Notes under the pieces: generated by a model | The model's input: only the letters and a program-made list of their open reading frames with translations | What the model was told of the DNA's origin: nothing | Databases searched by the model: none | Program-made: the position numbers and the translations under genes | Shown: positions 34,288 to 43,524 of the stretch, one piece after another | How the letters are laid out: every line of letters begins with the position of its first letter | Position numbering within the stretch: position 1 is the first letter of the stretch | Assembly (NCBI GenBank): GCA_013360745.1 | Contig: JABWBA010000002.1 | Span: 43,288-107,287 of the forward strand | Length of the DNA stretch: 64,000 nucleotides | Origin: Chthonomonadales bacterium | GTDB lineage: Bacteria > Armatimonadota > Chthonomonadetes > Chthonomonadales > CAJBBX01 | Direction: 5' to 3'

Positions 34288-34492
34288 CTGTCCCGATATC
34301 TGCTTTGGATGGTACGCGGACGGCGGGGTTGGTCGCTATCGGCGCCAGCGCCGGGCTGATGTAGGAGCGCGGAGGATGCTATCCCCCGCCAGTCCTACGG
34401 ATAGGTGCATGGTATCGGATCGGATCGATGACAGGGGGCGCACGGGTGCGACCGACGCGTGCCAGCCGATGACCATCTCCGCCATGTCGGGT

Positions 34493-35731
34493 TCAGGCAG
34501 AAAGGAGCAGGCGGTCCCGGAGCATTGTCAGTGCGGTTTGAGTGGCGCGCAGGCGGACATCCGATCGAATGCCGCGGTACCGGTTCTCCGTCACATCGAC
34601 GGCATCCGGATCGGCGAGCGCGATGTAGACCAGTCCCACCGGCTTATCCTCGGAACCGCCGTCCGGACCGGCCACGCCGGTGATGCCGATCCCGTAATCG
34701 GCGCCGACACGCTCTCGAACCCCGGACGCCATGGCCATTGCGACCTCCCGACTGACGGCGCCATGGCTCCGAAGCGTCTCATCTCGCACCCCGAGCATAG
34801 CGACCTTCAGCCCGTTGCTATAGGCCACCACGCCGCCCGGGAAAGCGGCTGACGAGCCGGGTACGTCGGTGATGCGTCCTGCCAGCATCCCGCCAGTGCA
34901 CGACTCAGCCGTCGCCACGGTCTGACGCCTCTCGATCAGCGCGCGCACGACCGCCGCTTCGAGCGGTTCGTCGTCATAGGCGTAGAGATGATCGCCCAGC
35001 CGCCTCTGTATCTCGGCGATGATCGGGGCCGCGAGGGCGTCGGCCTCCTCGCCGTTGTCCCCTCGCGCGGTCACCCGCAGGTGAACCTCGCCGGTCTTGG
35101 CATAGGGCGCCACCGTGGGGTTATCGCTCGCCATGAGGTCGAGAACGCGATCCTCCACGGCCGCCTCGCCCATACCGCAGACCCGAAGGACCCGGGATCG
35201 GATCGTCGCCGTGCCGGTCCGCTGGCGGAGGATCGGCAGCGCCGCATGCTCGAGCATGGGGATGAACTCGCCGGGCGGCCCGGGCAACGCGATCGCGAGT
35301 TTGGAGGGGAGTTCGAAGACGAGCCCGGGAGCGGTGCCGTTCGGATTCGGCAGATGCCAGCCTCGAACCGGAACATAGGCCTGGCGGAGCTGACTGTTGA
35401 GGATCTCAGCCCCACGGGCCCGAAGGAACTCCTGCAGTTCTCTGGCGATTCCTTCGTTCAGAGCAAGCGGAATGCCGGTGGCCTCCGAAAGGGCGTCTCG
35501 GGTGATGTCGTCCTGAGTGGGTCCCAGGCCGCCGATGGTGAACACGACATCGGCCGCGTCCAGAGCTTCTCGGAGCGCCGCGACGAGTCGCGCCCGATTA
35601 TCGCCCACCGTGGTCCGATGGTACACAGCGACTCCGACCTCGGAAAGCGCGCGCCCCAGATAGGCCGCGTTGGTGTCGACAATCTGACCGAGGAGCAACT
35701 CGGTGCCGACGGATACTACCTCTGCGCGCAT
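34493..35731 (-). CDS. cinA: CinA family protein with nicotinamide-nucleotide amidase domain
   Basis: ATG 35731 has GGGAGG upstream and gives the canonical N-terminus MRAEVVSVGTELLLGQIVDTN; 412 residues, the usual length. The N-terminal domain is the MoeA/MogA-like COG1058 part (TIGGLGPTQDDITRDAL, LPNPNGTAPG, LPGPPGEFIPM), an ADP-ribose/NAD-related pyrophosphatase in studied members. The C-terminal PncC domain starts at about 260 (ATAESCTGGMLAGRITDVPG, YGIGITGVAGPDGGSEDKPVG split by a few residues) and deamidates NMN. It works in pyridine nucleotide salvage; a competence role applies only in some species. No recA is adjacent. Confidence 0.93.
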   Translation of the reverse strand: MRAEVVSVGTELLLGQIVDTNAAYLGRALSEVGVAVYHRTTVGDNRARLVAALREALDAADVVFTIGGLGPTQDDITRDALSEATGIPLALNEGIARELQEFLRARGAEILNSQLRQAYVPVRGWHLPNPNGTAPGLVFELPSKLAIALPGPPGEFIPMLEHAALPILRQRTGTATIRSRVLRVCGMGEAAVEDRVLDLMASDNPTVAPYAKTGEVHLRVTARGDNGEEADALAAPIIAEIQRRLGDHLYAYDDEPLEAAVVRALIERRQTVATAESCTGGMLAGRITDVPGSSAAFPGGVVAYSNGLKVAMLGVRDETLRSHGAVSREVAMAMASGVRERVGADYGIGITGVAGPDGGSEDKPVGLVYIALADPDAVDVTENRYRGIRSDVRLRATQTALTMLRDRLLLSA

Positions 35732-35919
35732 ACCTCGCCTCCCGATCCGGCTAGCCCATCCGAAATCGGACCGGCACCGTGCCTGATGAGATTGCATTAT
35801 ACACACGCCTTCGGCTATCATAGCCCCGGCCTGCTCCCGTGAGCGGGCACACGATGTCGTCTGGACGGGATGCCGCAGATCCGAGGTCCAGGCGCACCTT
35901 CATAAGGAGATGCACAACG

Positions 35920-36378
35920 ATGCGTTTTCTGGCTCCAGCAGCAGCCATCGCCGCGCTTCTGGCCGCACTTGCCGTTGCCGGCCCCGCACCCAAGCAAACG
36001 AAATCGAAGGCTTCGTGCCCGATGAACTCCGCTCAGGCCAAGGGCGACGCCTGTCCGATGGCTAAGTCCGCCAAGTGCGCCGACTGCCCCAGCGCCGAGA
36101 TGCACGCGGAATGCGCCGGCGCATCCCATGCCGCATCCAAGACCGCCGCAGCGAAGGCCAAACCCGGCACCGTTGTCCTACAGTGCGAAACCGGCGCCCG
36201 GGTGATCAATATCAAAGCGGCGACGAAAGCGAAACGGTTCGTCGATTACAAGAATAAGCGCTACTACTTCGCATGCGATGGCTGTGCGGCCTCGTTCAAA
36301 GCCGATCCGGCGGCCTACGCCCGGGAGCATAAGGGCTTTGCGATTCCACGAGCCAAACAGGTGAAGTCCGGGGTCTAG
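35920..36378 (+). CDS. Secreted Cys-rich protein with YHS/TRASH-like metal-binding domain
   Basis: ATG 35920 is preceded by AAGGAG; the longer frame from 35839 is not likely to be translated. The 152-residue product has a signal peptide (about 1-20). A low-complexity linker follows with Cys at about 33, 45, 53, 56 and 65. The C-terminal part DYKNKRYYFACDGCAASF (about 109-126) is a YHS/TRASH-type knuckle with a CxxC pair, and FKADPAAYA is the usual continuation. Such domains bind heavy metals or heme-like ligands in the periplasm. No metal transporter lies next to it. An arsenic cassette exists about 13 kb away. Confidence 0.78.
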   Translation: MRFLAPAAAIAALLAALAVAGPAPKQTKSKASCPMNSAQAKGDACPMAKSAKCADCPSAEMHAECAGASHAASKTAAAKAKPGTVVLQCETGARVINIKAATKAKRFVDYKNKRYYFACDGCAASFKADPAAYAREHKGFAIPRAKQVKSGV

Positions 36379-36455
36379 TCGTCCAGGGTCATTCCGATGG
36401 ATCCACGGGGCCGGCAGCCACGTTGCTGGCCCCGATTGCATGAAGGGTGGGTTCG

Positions 36456-38342
36456 ATGACCGTTCTATGGACCATGGCCGCCGCAGGGATCCTGCTCATG
36501 GCGGCTGCGCCGGAGACATCCGCTGGGGATGCCGGGGCCGTTCGTGATCTCAATACGCACCATTGTCTCACCCCGCCCGGCTCCCTCACGCAATGGAAGC
36601 AGCGAGCGACGCAGCTCCGCACTCAGATTCTGGCGAGCGCTGGCCTGATCCCGATGCCAGCGCGCGGACCCCTGAACGCCAGAGTGACAGGACGCATTGA
36701 GCGGGAGGATTTCACCGTCGAGAACGTCGCTATCGAGACCCTCCCCGGCTTCTACCTGTGCGGCAACCTGTACCGCCCAACCCGGGGCAAGGGTCCCTTT
36801 CCCGCCATCGTCAATCCGCACGGTCATTGGTCCAACGGCCGTCTCGAGATGCAGGAGGACGTGCCGATCGCACCGCCTCCCCCGGGCAAGCGGGGTGCGG
36901 GTCGCGCGAACCTGACCGCCATCGGCGTGAACCTTGCGCGACGGGGTTTCGTCGTCTTCGCCTACGATATGGTCGGCTACAACGACACAACGCAGGTGAG
37001 TCACGGCTTCGCGGGCGACCTACCGCACTGGTATCGAGGGGTGAGTCTGCTCGGTCTGCAGCTGTGGAACAGCATCCGCGCTGTGGACTACGTCTCGAGC
37101 CTCAAGGGGGTCGATCCGGCTCGTATCGGCTGCACCGGCGCATCCGGCGGGGGCACGCAGACGTTCCTGCTCGCCGCCGTCGACGACCGGATCAAGGTCT
37201 CCGTGCCGGTCAATATGGTATCGGCATCCATGCAGGGCGGCTGCCTGTGCGAGAACGGCCCGGGATTGCGTCTCGGCTCCGACAACGTCGAGATCGCCGC
37301 CCTCGCCGCCCCCCGCCCGCAACTGCTGATCGCGGCAACCGGGGATTGGACCCGGGCCAATCCGACCGAGGAATGGCCGGCGATCCGAGCCGTCTACGAG
37401 CTGTACGGCGCGGGCGATCGTACGGCCTGCGCCCAGTTCAACTACGACCATAACTACAATATCGAGAGCCGCGAGGCGATGTACGCATGGTTCGAACGCT
37501 GGCTGGGCAAGGCCGTCTCGGGTGCGCATGAGACGCCGTTCTCACTCGACGCGGGCAGTCTGAGGGTGTGGACCTCTGCCCGGCCCCGCCCTGCGGGCAT
37601 ATCCGGCGCCGAAGCGCTCACGGCGGCGCTGGAACGGCAGGGCCGGGACGCCCTGCGCGGCATATGGCCAGCCGACCGACGGGGGCTCAGACGGTTTCGC
37701 GAGCGAGTGGCGCCGGCATTCCGTTCGCTCCTCGGCATGACCGCCAGCGTCTCCCGTCCTGAGTCGAAGCGAAGCGGAGAGGCGATCCTGATCGTAACGG
37801 TCGGCGACTCCGATCATGACCGGGCAGAGGCGCTCACGCTCGCCTGCGGCAACGGGGTGCAGGTGCGCCGCCTGAAGCTCGACTCCACAGTGATCAAGCC
37901 GAACGAATGGTGGGCGGAGTATCGGTCGTGTTACAACGCCACCCCCTTCGCACTGGCTGCGGCGTCTGTGGCCGGCGCAATCGAGGATCTAGAAGGCACG
38001 TACAGGCGTGTGAACGTGGTCGGCCTGGGCCCGGCTGGACCCGCTGCCTTGATCGGGCGGGCGATCAGCTCATCCACGGGGTCGATCGCGGTCGAAGGCA
38101 TCCGCCCTTTCGCCGCCTCAGCCGACGCGGTGGACGACCAGTACGTGCCGGGCCTCGTGCGGCTTGGCGCAATGGCATCGGCGACGGCGCTGGTCGCCCC
38201 GGCTCGCGTGACCCTCATCGGATACGGGACGGAGCTCCGGAGCTTGCTGCCTGAGCCGGATTGGCCGACGGGAGCGCTGACCCTGCAGACCTGCGGCCCG
38301 AGTCCCGGCGAGATCCTGACCACGCTCCGCTCTTCTCGGTAA
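36456..38342 (+). CDS. Secreted alpha/beta-hydrolase, acetyl xylan esterase-like
   Basis: ATG 36456 with AAGGGTGGG upstream is preferred over GTG 36447; 628 residues. A signal peptide ends near residue 25. The hydrolase domain (about 100-350) shows FPAIVNPHGHWSNG (oxyanion region), FVVFAYDMVGYND, the nucleophile elbow IGCTGASGGGTQT and a late FNYDHNYNIESREAM that can supply the His. This arrangement is common in carbohydrate acetyl or glucuronoyl esterase-like proteins encoded with polysaccharide enzymes. The C-terminal 250 residues form a second, degenerate alpha/beta domain lacking an obvious active site. The substrate is inferred only from family and context. Confidence 0.8.
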   Translation: MTVLWTMAAAGILLMAAAPETSAGDAGAVRDLNTHHCLTPPGSLTQWKQRATQLRTQILASAGLIPMPARGPLNARVTGRIEREDFTVENVAIETLPGFYLCGNLYRPTRGKGPFPAIVNPHGHWSNGRLEMQEDVPIAPPPPGKRGAGRANLTAIGVNLARRGFVVFAYDMVGYNDTTQVSHGFAGDLPHWYRGVSLLGLQLWNSIRAVDYVSSLKGVDPARIGCTGASGGGTQTFLLAAVDDRIKVSVPVNMVSASMQGGCLCENGPGLRLGSDNVEIAALAAPRPQLLIAATGDWTRANPTEEWPAIRAVYELYGAGDRTACAQFNYDHNYNIESREAMYAWFERWLGKAVSGAHETPFSLDAGSLRVWTSARPRPAGISGAEALTAALERQGRDALRGIWPADRRGLRRFRERVAPAFRSLLGMTASVSRPESKRSGEAILIVTVGDSDHDRAEALTLACGNGVQVRRLKLDSTVIKPNEWWAEYRSCYNATPFALAAASVAGAIEDLEGTYRRVNVVGLGPAGPAALIGRAISSSTGSIAVEGIRPFAASADAVDDQYVPGLVRLGAMASATALVAPARVTLIGYGTELRSLLPEPDWPTGALTLQTCGPSPGEILTTLRSSR

Positions 38343-38355
38343 CCATCGCCGGTCG

Positions 38356-39996
38356 ATGATTGCCCCACTCGTTCGCGTTCGGATCCGGTCGTTTCGCAAC
38401 GCGCTTGTTCGGACGCGGGGCTCGGAACGGATCAAGGCATGGGTTCCCCTCATCGCATCGGTGGTGATCGGCAGCGGGGTCGGTCTGTTCGCCTACGGCA
38501 TCTTCAAGCTGCTGTTCGAATCGCCGACGCCTGCCGCTGCGGCCATCGCCGATAGTCTTCCTGCGCTCGGGCTCGCGGCCTCTTTCTGGATCCTCCTGAT
38601 CTCGGGGATCAGCGTCGGGATCGGCAGTCTCTATACAGGACGGGAGATCGGCCTGCTTCTTGCGGCGCCCATCACAGCGCGAGGCGTCTTCATCGCGAAG
38701 TTCCTCGATATGACGGCGGCCAATGGCGCCATGTTCGGCTTGATGGGCGTCCCGCTGGTCGCCGCGTACGGCGCGGCCCGAGGATTCCTCTCGGCTGAGT
38801 ATGCGCTTCGTGGCCTGCTCGCCCTCGGGGTCTTCTGCGCCATCCCGACCGCCATCGGCGCCTTGCTCGGCATGTTCGCGATGCGTCTTCTCCCTGCCCA
38901 TCGGCTGCGCGAGGCGATGGCTGCGGCAGGTTTGGTTGCGCTTGCGGGCGGCTACATCGCCGTGAATGTTGCCCTCCACCGTATGCGTGACCCGTCCCTT
39001 GCGATTGGGGCCGCCGATCATCTGGTCCGCATCGCGCGCCCGACTGCGGAGGGTTTCACCCCGTGGGCGTGGGCGGGTGAAGTCGTTTCGACAGCCTCGG
39101 GTTACCCCGAGCCCTATATCAAACTGTTCCTCCTGATCGTCACCGCGATTCTGGCGGTTGGCTTCGGCTCTGCGGCGGCCGAAGCTCTTTATCTCCAGGG
39201 TTGGACCGCCGCGCAGGAGGCGACCCCCCGATCACGACCTGCCGGCGCCGCTCCCGGTGGTTGGGAAGCGGCGCTCGGGGCGCTCTCCCCTCCGGTGCGC
39301 GCCTTCGTCCTGAAGGACATCCGGAGCATCGCCCGAGACGTTCGACAGCTTTCGCTTCTCTTGATGCCGATCGCCGTCGTCGTCGTCTATCTGCTCAACC
39401 TGAACGCCGTTTCGGCGCTGGAAACCGTGCCCCACGCTCTTGTGAGCCTGACTCTGCTCCCGCTCGTCGGGATGATCGCGCTCCGCATCGCGGCGTCGGC
39501 GTTTATCGGTGAAGGCAGCGCCCTCTGGCTCCCGCTTACCTCCCCGAACGGGCCCAGAGCGATCCTGCTGGGCAAGCTGTTCTATACGATCTTACTCACG
39601 ATGCCGCTGTCGCTGATGACGCTCCTTGTTTTCGGCGCGTTTCAGCCCATGACGCTCGCGGAGTGGACGGCTGCCGCAGGCTCCATGGGGATCGCGGTAA
39701 CGGCGATGAGCGGGATCGCTGTCGGAATCGGAGGCCGGTTCATGGAGGTATCCCCCGATGCCTCTCGAGGCGGACTTTCCGGCGTATCGCGGCTTCTCGC
39801 TGTAGGGATTCAGGGGGTCTACGGTGTCGGGATCGCGCTCCCCGCAGCGCTCTCATGGGTCGCTGTCGAACGGTTCCAAATCCCGGCTCCGCTTGCGTAT
39901 GGAACGGCAACCGCGGTCATCCTCGGAATATCAGCACTGGCTCTCGCCTTGCCCGTTGCGATGGCCATTCGGAGGCTGGAAAGGCTGGAGACTTAG
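38356..39996 (+). CDS. ABC-2 exporter-like permease
   Basis: 546 residues with about twelve hydrophobic helices, such as WVPLIASVVIGSGVGLFAYG, LLLAAPITARGVFIAKFLD and LLLMPIAVVVVYLLNLNAV. The GREIGLLLAAPIT element, repeated as WLPLTSPNGPRAILLGKLF in the second half, is characteristic of putative ABC exporter permeases in which both halves carry a coupling-helix-like motif. No ATPase gene is adjacent, so the partner must be encoded elsewhere. It starts 13 bases after the esterase stop and may share its transcript. Confidence 0.65.
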   Translation: MIAPLVRVRIRSFRNALVRTRGSERIKAWVPLIASVVIGSGVGLFAYGIFKLLFESPTPAAAAIADSLPALGLAASFWILLISGISVGIGSLYTGREIGLLLAAPITARGVFIAKFLDMTAANGAMFGLMGVPLVAAYGAARGFLSAEYALRGLLALGVFCAIPTAIGALLGMFAMRLLPAHRLREAMAAAGLVALAGGYIAVNVALHRMRDPSLAIGAADHLVRIARPTAEGFTPWAWAGEVVSTASGYPEPYIKLFLLIVTAILAVGFGSAAAEALYLQGWTAAQEATPRSRPAGAAPGGWEAALGALSPPVRAFVLKDIRSIARDVRQLSLLLMPIAVVVVYLLNLNAVSALETVPHALVSLTLLPLVGMIALRIAASAFIGEGSALWLPLTSPNGPRAILLGKLFYTILLTMPLSLMTLLVFGAFQPMTLAEWTAAAGSMGIAVTAMSGIAVGIGGRFMEVSPDASRGGLSGVSRLLAVGIQGVYGVGIALPAALSWVAVERFQIPAPLAYGTATAVILGISALALALPVAMAIRRLERLET

Positions 39997-40008
39997 CCCC
40001 GCCGGTGA

Positions 40009-40755
40009 TCAGGGCTTCCAGATCACGGCGTTCGCTATGAGCCGACCGTAGGCCGGATGCTGGAACTCTTCAGGGGAGTGACCGGGCATCAGGTAGACCA
40101 CCCGTCCCTTGCCCAGAGGCATCACCCAGCCGGCCGTACCCTGCATCCAGGTGACGCCGGTGTGCGGATCATTATATACCAGGCCGAGCAAGATCGTCCG
40201 TTGGCCGCTCAGGTGATGGTTCAGGTACACCTCGGAGTGTCCGAGCGTAAATCCAGGCCGAACGGCTCTCCTGTGCCCGTCGCCCGCGAACTCCAACCGC
40301 TCCGCATAGGTGACCTTGTTACGGGTGATGAAGTGGCGGGGCGCGAGGTTGACAAGACCGAGTCGGACCCCTTCGATCCATTTGTAGCCGCCCGATGCGG
40401 CATCACCCTGCCTGAGCTCGACGCCGATCCTCGGCAGCCAGAAACGGTTGCGCCGCTTGCCCGAGCTGATGGAGTGGTGCAGGAGGATCAACTTGCCGCC
40501 GTCGTCCGCGTACTCCAGCAGGCGGGACTCCACTTGATCGTCGAGGTTCCCGTGAATATAGACGATCACCGCCGAATAGGCGCGTAGATCGGCCGGCATC
40601 TCGGACTGAGCGACGATCTGCGAATCGACCGCCTCGAGCGCCTCCAGGCGCTCGGCCAGGACTCGCATAGCCGGCATCTCATCGGCAACGATCAGAACTC
40701 GATGGGCCGGGGCTGCCGGCGATAGGGCGCATAGAACGGCGAGAAGATGGATCAT
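40009..40755 (-). CDS. ThuA-like secreted protein
   Basis: The start at ATG 40755 overlaps the upstream stop as ATGA, so translation is coupled. 248 residues begin with a short signal peptide (MIHLLAVLCALSPAAPA). The ThuA/class I glutamine amidotransferase-like fold is seen in HRVLIVADEMPAMR, GGKLILLHHSISS, RPGFTLGHSEVYLN and GRVVYLMPGHSPEEFQHP with LIANAVIW at the end. ThuA domains occur in trehalose/sucrose metabolism and often beside secreted sugar enzymes; the reaction is not established. The catalytic Cys of amidotransferases is absent, with HHS at that place. It is paired with the TIM-barrel protein gene. Confidence 0.85.
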   Translation of the reverse strand: MIHLLAVLCALSPAAPAHRVLIVADEMPAMRVLAERLEALEAVDSQIVAQSEMPADLRAYSAVIVYIHGNLDDQVESRLLEYADDGGKLILLHHSISSGKRRNRFWLPRIGVELRQGDAASGGYKWIEGVRLGLVNLAPRHFITRNKVTYAERLEFAGDGHRRAVRPGFTLGHSEVYLNHHLSGQRTILLGLVYNDPHTGVTWMQGTAGWVMPLGKGRVVYLMPGHSPEEFQHPAYGRLIANAVIWKP

Positions 40756-42233
40756 CGTAGTTCTCCGGGTTGGGATGGGCGGTCTCCGGTCAGTGTGAGC
40801 TCCTGACATCCATCCGCGCGATGGACGGTGATCTCGGCACCATGGATCCGAAGCGTCACAGGAGCGGCCTCGCCTGTGAAATCGGTGCGTCTGATCAAGA
40901 GCCGCTGATTCCATAACAGGCCGGAGATCACCGTCCCCGGCTTGTCCGGCACATCATACGAGACCGGCACGCCCCGGTCCAGGAAGTCCCCATAGCGCTG
41001 AGCCTCAGCCCAGACGGCGTGGAGCAGACGAATCTCCTGCGGGCTCTCCTCGGCAGGGCACCACAGGAAGAAGGTATCGACACCGCGCAGCAGCATATGC
41101 CATAGGAGCTCCTGATAGGCCCGGGCGCTCATCTGCTTGACCTCCGGATCCGGCGGGTCAGGAGGAGCGGTCGTATGCCAGTGGACGAACGCGATCACGG
41201 GCGCACTGGCCGGCGTATGCTGAGCGGCGTTGGTCGCTGCCAGAAGCATGGGCCTGAACCAGCGGAAGTCGTCGTTGGCGTACTCGTACCAGCGCCACAT
41301 CCGGGACCACGTGTAGACGACGGGCATCGCGAAGGTATAGCCCGACCGGGTGAACTCGTCCGCCCAGTGTCGATAGAGGGCGCGCTGATCCCGTATGCCG
41401 GGATACCAGGGCTCCTCCCGTTCGAAATAGTCGTACCAATAGCGAAAGCCGTCGCCGGGATAGACGCCGTAGTTGCCCACGAGCACGTTCGGAAATCGGC
41501 GCCGCAGCGGCTCCGCGTAAACGTCCCGCTGCAGATCAGCCCTGAGGTCGACGAGGGTCTTCTGGAACGCGAGGAAGTTATCGATATCCGGGATCTGCTG
41601 CCGACATCGGCGACACCGCTTGGATGCCGACCATGCCTCGTTCCACGGAATGGGGCCGTCGATCTCCCAATCAGCGAAGACGAAGCCCGGGCTCAAGCCC
41701 TCCTTCGCGTACGCCTCGGCGAACGCGTCGATCCGCTGGCGAATCGGTTCACGGCGATGGTGCAGGGCGAAGGGACATCCCATATCGGGCTTGCCGAACG
41801 AGGTGTCCCAGAAGGGCGTCCCGGCCTCATCGATATGTGCGGTGTTCCGGTCTCCATCGAAGAAGGAGTACAGACATCGGCTGGCGTCGATGCTGATCGG
41901 TTCGCCGAGCTTCTTCTGCGCACGTGCGACGGGAAGCGCCCGTGCCAGGCTCGCGGCCATATCGGAATGATCCCAACGGCTGATCAAGCCGATACCCCGC
42001 CGCTGGAGTTCCCGCACGAGAGCCTCGGCACGGCTGTCGGTGAGGGTCTCCTCGACCGCCGCCGGCCACAGGTAGAGCGGGAGCCGTCGGCCGCGGGACG
42101 CCTTTAGCGGGGCGGTGTTATCCAGAACGACGCGGATACTGTCAGGCCATTCCTCGGGCATATCATTCGCCTTCGCCATCACGGGAGCCCCGAGGAGTAG
42201 CAGAACGGCGAGCAGATGCGAGCGTCGCGGCAT
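40752..42233 (-). CDS. Secreted putative glycosidase, TIM-barrel type, unknown family
   Basis: 493 residues with a signal peptide (MPRRSHLLAVLLLLGAPVMA). The mature part alternates strands and helices as in a TIM barrel: LPLYLWPAA, GIGLISRWDH, ISIDASRCLYSFFDGD, GLSPGFVFADWEIDGPIP, VLVGNYGVYPGD, FAMPVVYTWSRMWRW, VIAFVHWHT and FFLWCPAEESPQE. Acidic residues at strand ends (FADWEID and CPAEES) are good candidates for the catalytic pair, but I cannot place it in a GH family. A CxxC pair occurs at KRCRRCR. It is translationally coupled to the ThuA-like gene, which suggests joint action on a glycan. Confidence 0.75.
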   Translation of the reverse strand: MPRRSHLLAVLLLLGAPVMAKANDMPEEWPDSIRVVLDNTAPLKASRGRRLPLYLWPAAVEETLTDSRAEALVRELQRRGIGLISRWDHSDMAASLARALPVARAQKKLGEPISIDASRCLYSFFDGDRNTAHIDEAGTPFWDTSFGKPDMGCPFALHHRREPIRQRIDAFAEAYAKEGLSPGFVFADWEIDGPIPWNEAWSASKRCRRCRQQIPDIDNFLAFQKTLVDLRADLQRDVYAEPLRRRFPNVLVGNYGVYPGDGFRYWYDYFEREEPWYPGIRDQRALYRHWADEFTRSGYTFAMPVVYTWSRMWRWYEYANDDFRWFRPMLLAATNAAQHTPASAPVIAFVHWHTTAPPDPPDPEVKQMSARAYQELLWHMLLRGVDTFFLWCPAEESPQEIRLLHAVWAEAQRYGDFLDRGVPVSYDVPDKPGTVISGLLWNQRLLIRRTDFTGEAAPVTLRIHGAEITVHRADGCQELTLTGDRPSQPGELR

Positions 42234-42263
42234 GACCGTATCGATCGCCTCAAGTGAAGCGCA

Positions 42264-42305
42264 ATGCAGGGCCGCCGATAGCGACGGCTATCGACGACCC
42301 TGCAT
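42264..42305. other. Bipartite hairpin in the lipoprotein/glycosidase gap
   Basis: ATGCAGGG (42264-42271) pairs perfectly with CCCTGCAT (42298-42305), and inside it GATAGC (42277-42282) pairs with GCTATC (42287-42292) around a GACG tetraloop, leaving a five-by-five internal loop. It lies between the stop of the lipoprotein gene (42348) and the start of the TIM-barrel gene (42233), both on the minus strand. It may end or attenuate transcription. No T-tract is seen on either side. Confidence 0.45.
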
Positions 42306-42347
42306 ACGGCGTCATACAATCGTGCCGGGGTTATGAAGACCGAACCC

Positions 42348-43493
42348 CTAGCAGTCGGGACATCCCCCAGGAGCTCCGGTAAGGCTCGGCTTCAGCCAGT
42401 AGATGACCGTCGTGAGAGGCCCGGTGGTGGACTGAGAGTAGATGCCCTTGTCCTCGTAATACGCCAGCTTCGCTTCAACCCAGTAGGGACCCGGCGGCGG
42501 GACGGTGAAGCTGATCGAGCCGCTGATATCCGTCACGCCACGCGCCTGCCACGAGCCGCGATCGGCACGCACCCGGACATCCGCGCCGATCACCGGCGCA
42601 TAGGGCAGGATGGTGGGATCCTGCACCACCTTGACGAGGATGTAGTGCACCGTGGTCGGATAGGTGTTGATCGCCCACCACGAGAAGTGGGTTACCTGAG
42701 CGCGATAGACGGCGGGCGTCACCGTGGTGTCCCTGGTAGCCAGCGCTTCGGGGGTCCATTTGCCGGTTGCCGGATTCAGCGACCAGATCGGCACGGCCGG
42801 CAGACCGGGATCGAAGCTGCCTTCGGGAACAGGCACTTCGACGGTGGCGGGCTTGGCAGGATCAAGCTTCGCTGCAGCGCCCGAGCCGTCGGTCAACTTG
42901 ACGTTGACGAGGCCGTGATTGATGAGGGGCACCTCGTTGCCGCCATTTTGGCCGACAAAGAGACCCGGGAAGGTGTAGTTGAACCGGGAATCCGAGGGTG
43001 ACGACGATGTAATGGTTACGATCGGCGCAGCGATCGGCGCTCCAGCCGCGTTGACGATGCTATTCGCAGGGAACGTGATCTTCACGTTCTTGCCGTCCGG
43101 CCGATTGTCCTGCACCACATTCTCGATGGTGCCGTCGAGAACGATCGTCCGACCTTCCTTAAGCATATAGGCATCGACCGTCGACTCGCGCCCGTTGGCC
43201 ACCTTCGCAACGGCCTGCGTGGTAGCGTAGGAGCCTTTGCTGTAGTTCACAACAAAGTCATGATCTCCGGACGGGACGCCGCTCAATCGATACACGCCCT
43301 GAGAGTTCGTCGTCGTATGGACCGCAGGGTTGGATGCCAGGCTAACGGTGACGCCAGCGACCGGCAGACCAGACGCATCGGCGACCCGGCCCATGAGCGC
43401 CGCCTTCCGAGTCTGGCCAGCGCCGCCGCAACCGGCCAGCGCAACGGTCGTCACGGCGGAGATAAGCGCCAGCGAGATATTGCATTTCCTCAT
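42348..43493 (-). CDS. Lipoprotein with carboxypeptidase-regulatory-like domain
   Basis: ATG 43493 follows AGGAGG by nine bases, an ideal site, and gives 381 residues. The lipobox ALAGC puts the lipidated Cys at 22. Residues about 30-105 form a CarboxypepD_reg-like beta-sandwich (ALMGRVADASGLPVAGVTVSL, TNSQGVYRLSGVPSGDHDF). The central part (VVNAAG, FNYTFPGLFVGQ) is beta-rich. The segment around residue 320 (VIGADVRVRADRGSWQARG, VTDISGSISFTVPP) looks like another such domain. These modules usually serve adhesion or cell-surface scaffolding. The gene follows the YjbH barrel gene by 31 bases on the same strand, so the two are likely co-expressed at the outer membrane. Confidence 0.82.
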   Translation of the reverse strand: MRKCNISLALISAVTTVALAGCGGAGQTRKAALMGRVADASGLPVAGVTVSLASNPAVHTTTNSQGVYRLSGVPSGDHDFVVNYSKGSYATTQAVAKVANGRESTVDAYMLKEGRTIVLDGTIENVVQDNRPDGKNVKITFPANSIVNAAGAPIAAPIVTITSSSPSDSRFNYTFPGLFVGQNGGNEVPLINHGLVNVKLTDGSGAAAKLDPAKPATVEVPVPEGSFDPGLPAVPIWSLNPATGKWTPEALATRDTTVTPAVYRAQVTHFSWWAINTYPTTVHYILVKVVQDPTILPYAPVIGADVRVRADRGSWQARGVTDISGSISFTVPPPGPYWVEAKLAYYEDKGIYSQSTTGPLTTVIYWLKPSLTGAPGGCPDC

Positions 43494-43524
43494 CTGATCA
43501 GACCTCCTATGCTCCCTACCCAGT

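Noticed and set aside
34288..34492. Possible gene or RNA in the 205-base gap between the BtrH-like gene and cinA
   Set aside because: Only a weak CGGCG/CGCCG hairpin is visible, with no T-run, conserved motif or coding pattern.
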